In this document: positions 60,516-64,000 of the stretch, piece after piece
Layout: the number at the start of each line of letters is the position of its first letter
Numbering within the stretch: position 1 is the stretch's first letter
Origin: Mariannaea sp. PMI_226
Taxonomy: Eukaryota > Ascomycota > Sordariomycetes > Hypocreales > Nectriaceae
Length of the DNA: 64,000 nt
Assembly: GCA_024336345.1 (NCBI GenBank)
Contig: JANFOG010000022.1
Location: 1 to 64,000 of the forward strand
Reading direction: 5' to 3'
Notes under the pieces: generated by a model
Seen by the model: only the letters and a program-made list of their open reading frames with translations
Databases searched by the model: none
Told to the model about the DNA's origin: nothing
Translations under genes and position numbers: made by a program

Positions 60516-61640
60516 TTAAGAATCTCGAGCAATACTGGATCGGGGTAGGAACCTGTTGGAGAGGCCTGCTGGCTCATTAAACGCGCCGGCCATCAAGAGC
60601 TTTTCGAAGGCGGCGATGCGGGCTTCCATGGCGTCGTTTTCGTCGAGTAGTTGTTTCACTCGCTTTTCAAGTTGCCAGATATACTCGGTTGCCTTGCTGA
60701 GTACCTAGAAGTCCAATTAGTTTCACCTCATCATTCGCCAAGGAGAGCTTACAGTAGCCTTGTTCAGCTTGAGCGCTGGTGTCAAGCCATCTAATTTCTC
60801 AAGATCTTGAGTCACATCCTCATCTCTGCCGATTTTAGACTTAATACGCAGGCTCGGAATGCAGTCTGTTAGAGTAGCCATTTTGCTGTTCAAATTGGTC
60901 CGATACCGCTTCTCCGCCATGGTGTGAGTAATTTTTTTGACGGGTTGATCTCTTTCGTCCTCTGCTCCTCCGGGGTCAGTGCGGTATTTCCGCTTCCGAG
61001 ACGCTTTTAAAGACATTTCATCAGGGTCAGGTGAAGAGGGTGGTATCCCCATCTTGGCCTCACTTGTCGCCGAATTGCGACTCGAGGAGCTCGTTGGGGA
61101 GTTGTAATTAAGACTCCGCGGCTTGGCCATACTGGCCATACTGCGAGGCTTCTCCCGCAGGGCATGAGTAAGGGAGCTAAGTACTCGTGGTTGAAGAGAG
61201 GCAGTATCCCGAAAATTGTCATGTCCCGCAAGCAAGATCGGATTCGAGTTCGACAGGACTAGGTCGGTGTAGATGGAGTCCGGACTAAAGGTTGTAAATG
61301 CAAGACCGTCATGGCCGGCGGAGACAGGCAGGAGGTTCTGCTGCTGATCCTGACCTACGGTCAGATCACAGGAAGAGGTCAGATAGCTAGTCTGACTTAA
61401 AGGATCTGTGCTAGAGGGGCCGTACAAGTCGAAAAATGGTTTGCCGGTAGACTGCCAGACGGCGACTGCATCGTCGTACTGTTGCTGCTGGGTGGTCTGG
61501 GGACGGGAGAAGGAAGAGGGGTTCGATTCCACGGACAACCTATCGTCAATGAAGCTGAGATTTGGGTCCTCAAGCCCCAACAGGCTATTCGAAGGGCCAT
61601 GAGTAGCCATCAGAAGTTCGAGGTAGAGTAGAGCTCTCAA
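60516..61640 (-). CDS. SREBP-type bHLH transcription factor
   Basis: Two exons, 61640-60753 and 60704-60516, with a 48-bp intron (GTAAGC..TAG), give 358 aa; MATHGPSN at 61610 is an alternative start. The N-terminal two thirds are Ser/Gln/Pro-rich. The bHLH domain reads HTMAEKRYRTNLNSKMATL, TDCIPSLR, an acidic loop of about 25 residues, then LNKATVLSKATEYIWQLEKR, continuing into a leucine-zipper-like VKQLLDENDAMEARI. Tyr in the basic region (EKRYR) is characteristic of the SREBP subgroup, which binds E-box or sterol-response-like sites. No membrane segment is present, so it is not a membrane-bound SREBP. Targets are not deducible; it lies between the two MARVEL copies. Confidence 0.85.
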
Positions 61641-62976
61641 CTGGGACGTGCTACCTAGATAGTCCTGAGGCTGGTAATGTTATTCTGCCCCATTCATGAC
61701 ACAGGTTTGATGGCCTGGGTCTCTCTCTGTGATCATAGATGCGAGAAAGGGCAGTCCTTGAGAAGCTGGCTCAGTGACATAACTTTGGAGAGCCCAGACT
61801 CGCCAGTAGCGTCAATATCACCATTTCGAGTGGCGAGAAGCAACCCCATAAATCAACCATATTCCAAAACTCAGCCGTGTTATTCATCGTCATGTTCCGC
61901 GGAGTAACCCTTATTTGCAGAGGGGCGTGCCCGCCTACGATTGGTCCAGCCGCCCGGAGCGTAACCGGACCCGGTGATTGGCCCCTGTAACTGCGATGCA
62001 AAATGAGGCGGCAGAGCTATGCCGCGCCATGACGCGTCGCGTCTCCTCTCAATGGGGCCGCAACCAACTTACGAAGTCCAGATACTACAGTACAGAGTAA
62101 GTTTCAGGTCATTTCAAGAAAGCCCAACGCTTCTTACCACGATCTGCCGCAAAAATTCGATCGTCGCACCAAGGATACCGAGGAGGAGAATGGGACGTGT
62201 TTATATGAGCCAATCCGTTCAGAAACTAAGCCAATTCCTGTGTACCGAATGCCTTGGACAGCTCACCATGTGGTCTTGGGCGCGTAGGACCGGTGTTGAT
62301 CCAGGCTCAGCCTACTTGATAGGCGTGCAGCCGTTGATCGAGATCATCAGAGAGATTTTCAAGTACGGTTCGGAGATACCATTGCGACTAGTCAAGGATC
62401 AGAAGGTGTAAGACAGATCTTTTATTGCCCTGGAATCGATATGCTGACTTTGCTCATTACTTGCAGCAGACTAGGCCCCGTTGTTGTTCTGGTGGCGTAT
62501 CTCCCCTCACAGCGTAAAGCCATCCGCAGTTTGAATTTCACTACTTGAGTAAAAGGAAGTGGTGTTGTATCATGTGCCTTTGCTTGCCTAGACACATGCA
62601 CTATTTGGCAGCCCTTTGACCAAGCCCCATGACGGACGGCCGCGACGTCAATGAATCAATGGTGACGTGGGTGTGGGCTGGACATGGCCTCGTCTCGATG
62701 CGTCAGGCGAGCAGATGATTGACTGATTCGAAATGATTAGAAGCGGGGCGCCTCTCTGTTTTGTTGTTGCGTTTGTTGGATACTCTTTTGCTGTACTTAA
62801 CACCAACTGCACCACCTCCATGGCTGTGAGTTCCAGTGCTGCAAGACAGTCGCAGTCCCAACAAACCCAAAACGCATTGACCAAACATTTACTGCGTGTT
62901 TTACACAACACCAATTCTAATATCATCCTTCAAAGCTTACCGCACTTTTCCCTCTTCCTATTGCTACTAACACAAT
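61641..62976. promoter_or_regulatory. Divergent upstream region of the bHLH and second MARVEL genes
   Basis: 1.3 kb between two start codons. An open frame at 62019-62411 has no recognised domain and is not called. No single site can be assigned. Confidence 0.35.
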
Positions 62977-63819
62977 ATGGCGCGCGACGGGGTTGCACAC
63001 AAGGTAGTGTCTGTGATCTTGCGGCTCTTTGAGCTTTGCTGCGCTATCATTGTCCTTGGCATCCTTTCACGGTTTGCCTATGAGATCAACCTTGCTGGGG
63101 TTGATATGGACGGGCGTCTAATCTACACTATGGTCGTCGCCGGCATTGCCATCGTTTACTCCATTTTCTTTTGCCCGCCATTTGATACTCTATTCGTCGG
63201 CTTTGCTTTCGACTTCATCCTCTTCATCATGTGGCTGGTGGCGTATTGCTTGCTTCAATCGGTATGCCCCTCGCCCCCCTCCCCCCACTTCCGTCTACTC
63301 CCCTATGTGAAACGAGGCTGAGTACAAGAACAGAGAACTGCAGGGCAATCGTGCTCAGCGGGCTGGTACGTTAATTACTGGGGCTACTACTGGGGACATT
63401 TCTGGATCCTTGGGCCTGCAGGAACAGTCCGCATCAACAGCGCTGGGTGCGGAGAGTGGCGGACTGTTCTCGCTTTCTCCTTTATTGCTTGGTTCCTCCA
63501 CCTTCTTAGTGGTATTTTGGTAAGATATCCATGGATTCTTATGTAGCATTCGGTAGGCGCTCATTTTCAACCAGGGTGCGTATGTCTTCCGAACCTACGT
63601 TATGGTCAAAGATGTGGTACACTCAGCCAAGCAGCAGATGAGAAAGATGTCACAGTAAGTCAAATCATAGAGCCAAAAGATTCGTATTTCACTGACATTT
63701 GGATTTTTTTTCTTTTCCTTACCTCAAGTAGCACTCGTGTCTCAAGCGCTTACAATAGGGACTCTGCAAACATGGAGGCCACGCAAGAGGGAGCTCCACA
63801 GACTCAACAGGTGGTGTAA
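62977..63819 (+). CDS. MARVEL-like four-helix membrane protein, copy 2
   Basis: Four exons: 62977-63261, 63334-63519, 63575-63654 and 63732-63819, giving 212 aa. It starts MARDGVAHKVVSVILRLFEL, with helices CCAIIVLGILSRFAY, LIYTMVVAGIAIVYSIFFCP, FDFILFIMWLVAYCLLQS and TVLAFSFIAWFLHLLSGILG. The spliced loop RTAGQSCSAGWYVNYWGYYW matches copy 1 and fixes the ACAG acceptor at 63333. Exons 2 and 3 have exactly the lengths of copy 1. The C-terminal tail is hydrophilic and differs between copies. Role unknown. Confidence 0.85.
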
Positions 63820-64000
63820 TCGACAGATGGATGTACTATTGATATAAGCCGAATATCCCCAATATTCAGTTGGCATTGGCTTACACCGTCTCTGCGTTAT
63901 ATTTGTGACAGGTTCTACAGTACAACTATCCGATATTTGGCCTTGTGTTACTATTCAATTAATATATATTCTTTACTTCGTCCATCATAAAAGCTAGTGT
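63820..64000. other. 3' flank of the second MARVEL gene
   Basis: Short AT-rich end of the window. No further gene is visible. Confidence 0.4.

Noticed and set aside
62019..62411. 130-residue frame between bHLH and MARVEL genes
   Set aside because: No domain, low-complexity-free but unlike any family I know, and it lies in a shared upstream region. Not enough to call a gene.

Overview
The window reads as nuclear DNA of a filamentous ascomycete, most likely Eurotiales (Aspergillus/Penicillium-like). Host genes have short GT..AG introns (45-84 bp). The gene families are typically fungal: alpha-arrestin, TOK-type K+ channel, phospholipase B, PhoD-like phosphatase, SREBP-type bHLH, MARVEL proteins. 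The transposons are also fungal: chromodomain Ty3/gypsy, Tad-type LINE, hAT and MULE. The left part carries RIP-type damage (C-to-T and G-to-A changes that create stops and Cys-to-Tyr or Asp-to-Asn replacements).

Bases 1-29,000 are an AT-rich nest of retrotransposons with no intact host gene. An old minus-strand gypsy element C (5' LTR 14967-15396, body 14966-13577 and 5139-1037) was split by a plus-strand gypsy element B (5145-13571, 5-bp duplication TAAAG), by a small terminal-repeat element (TRIM, 13722-14511, duplication TTTAT) and probably by element A, of which only the 3' end (1-1036) is seen. Next is a minus-strand LTR element D (15866-27825). It encodes one long unrecognised protein, is split by another minus-strand gypsy element E (19279-26845), and abuts a LINE RNase H domain on its right (27826-29012). 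The three gypsy copies whose 3' end is visible (A, B, E) each carry a small gene on the opposite strand between pol and the 3' LTR. It encodes a Zn2Cys6-like cysteine cluster followed by a coiled coil. The gypsy elements and the TRIM also look self-primed: the primer-binding site is the reverse complement of a stretch inside their own LTR just downstream of a TATA box.

Bases 29,000-32,100 are a graveyard of hAT, Tad ORF1 and TPR fragments. From 32,100 onward the base composition is normal and host genes appear: alpha-arrestin (-), TOK K+ channel (+), a small aegerolysin/ET79-like protein (+), phospholipase B with a one-base frameshift (+), PhoD-like metallophosphatase (-), two tandem MARVEL-domain paralogues (+) and a bHLH regulator (-) between them. 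MULE, Tad and MITE-like remnants lie between the genes. Arrestin and K+ channel are divergent and share an intergenic region of about 0.9 kb. No biosynthetic cluster or common pathway is evident.

Limits: domain calls come from reading translations by eye. Exon borders were chosen by splice signals, frame and family continuity, not by transcripts. Several intergenic stretches of 1-3 kb hold nothing I can name.
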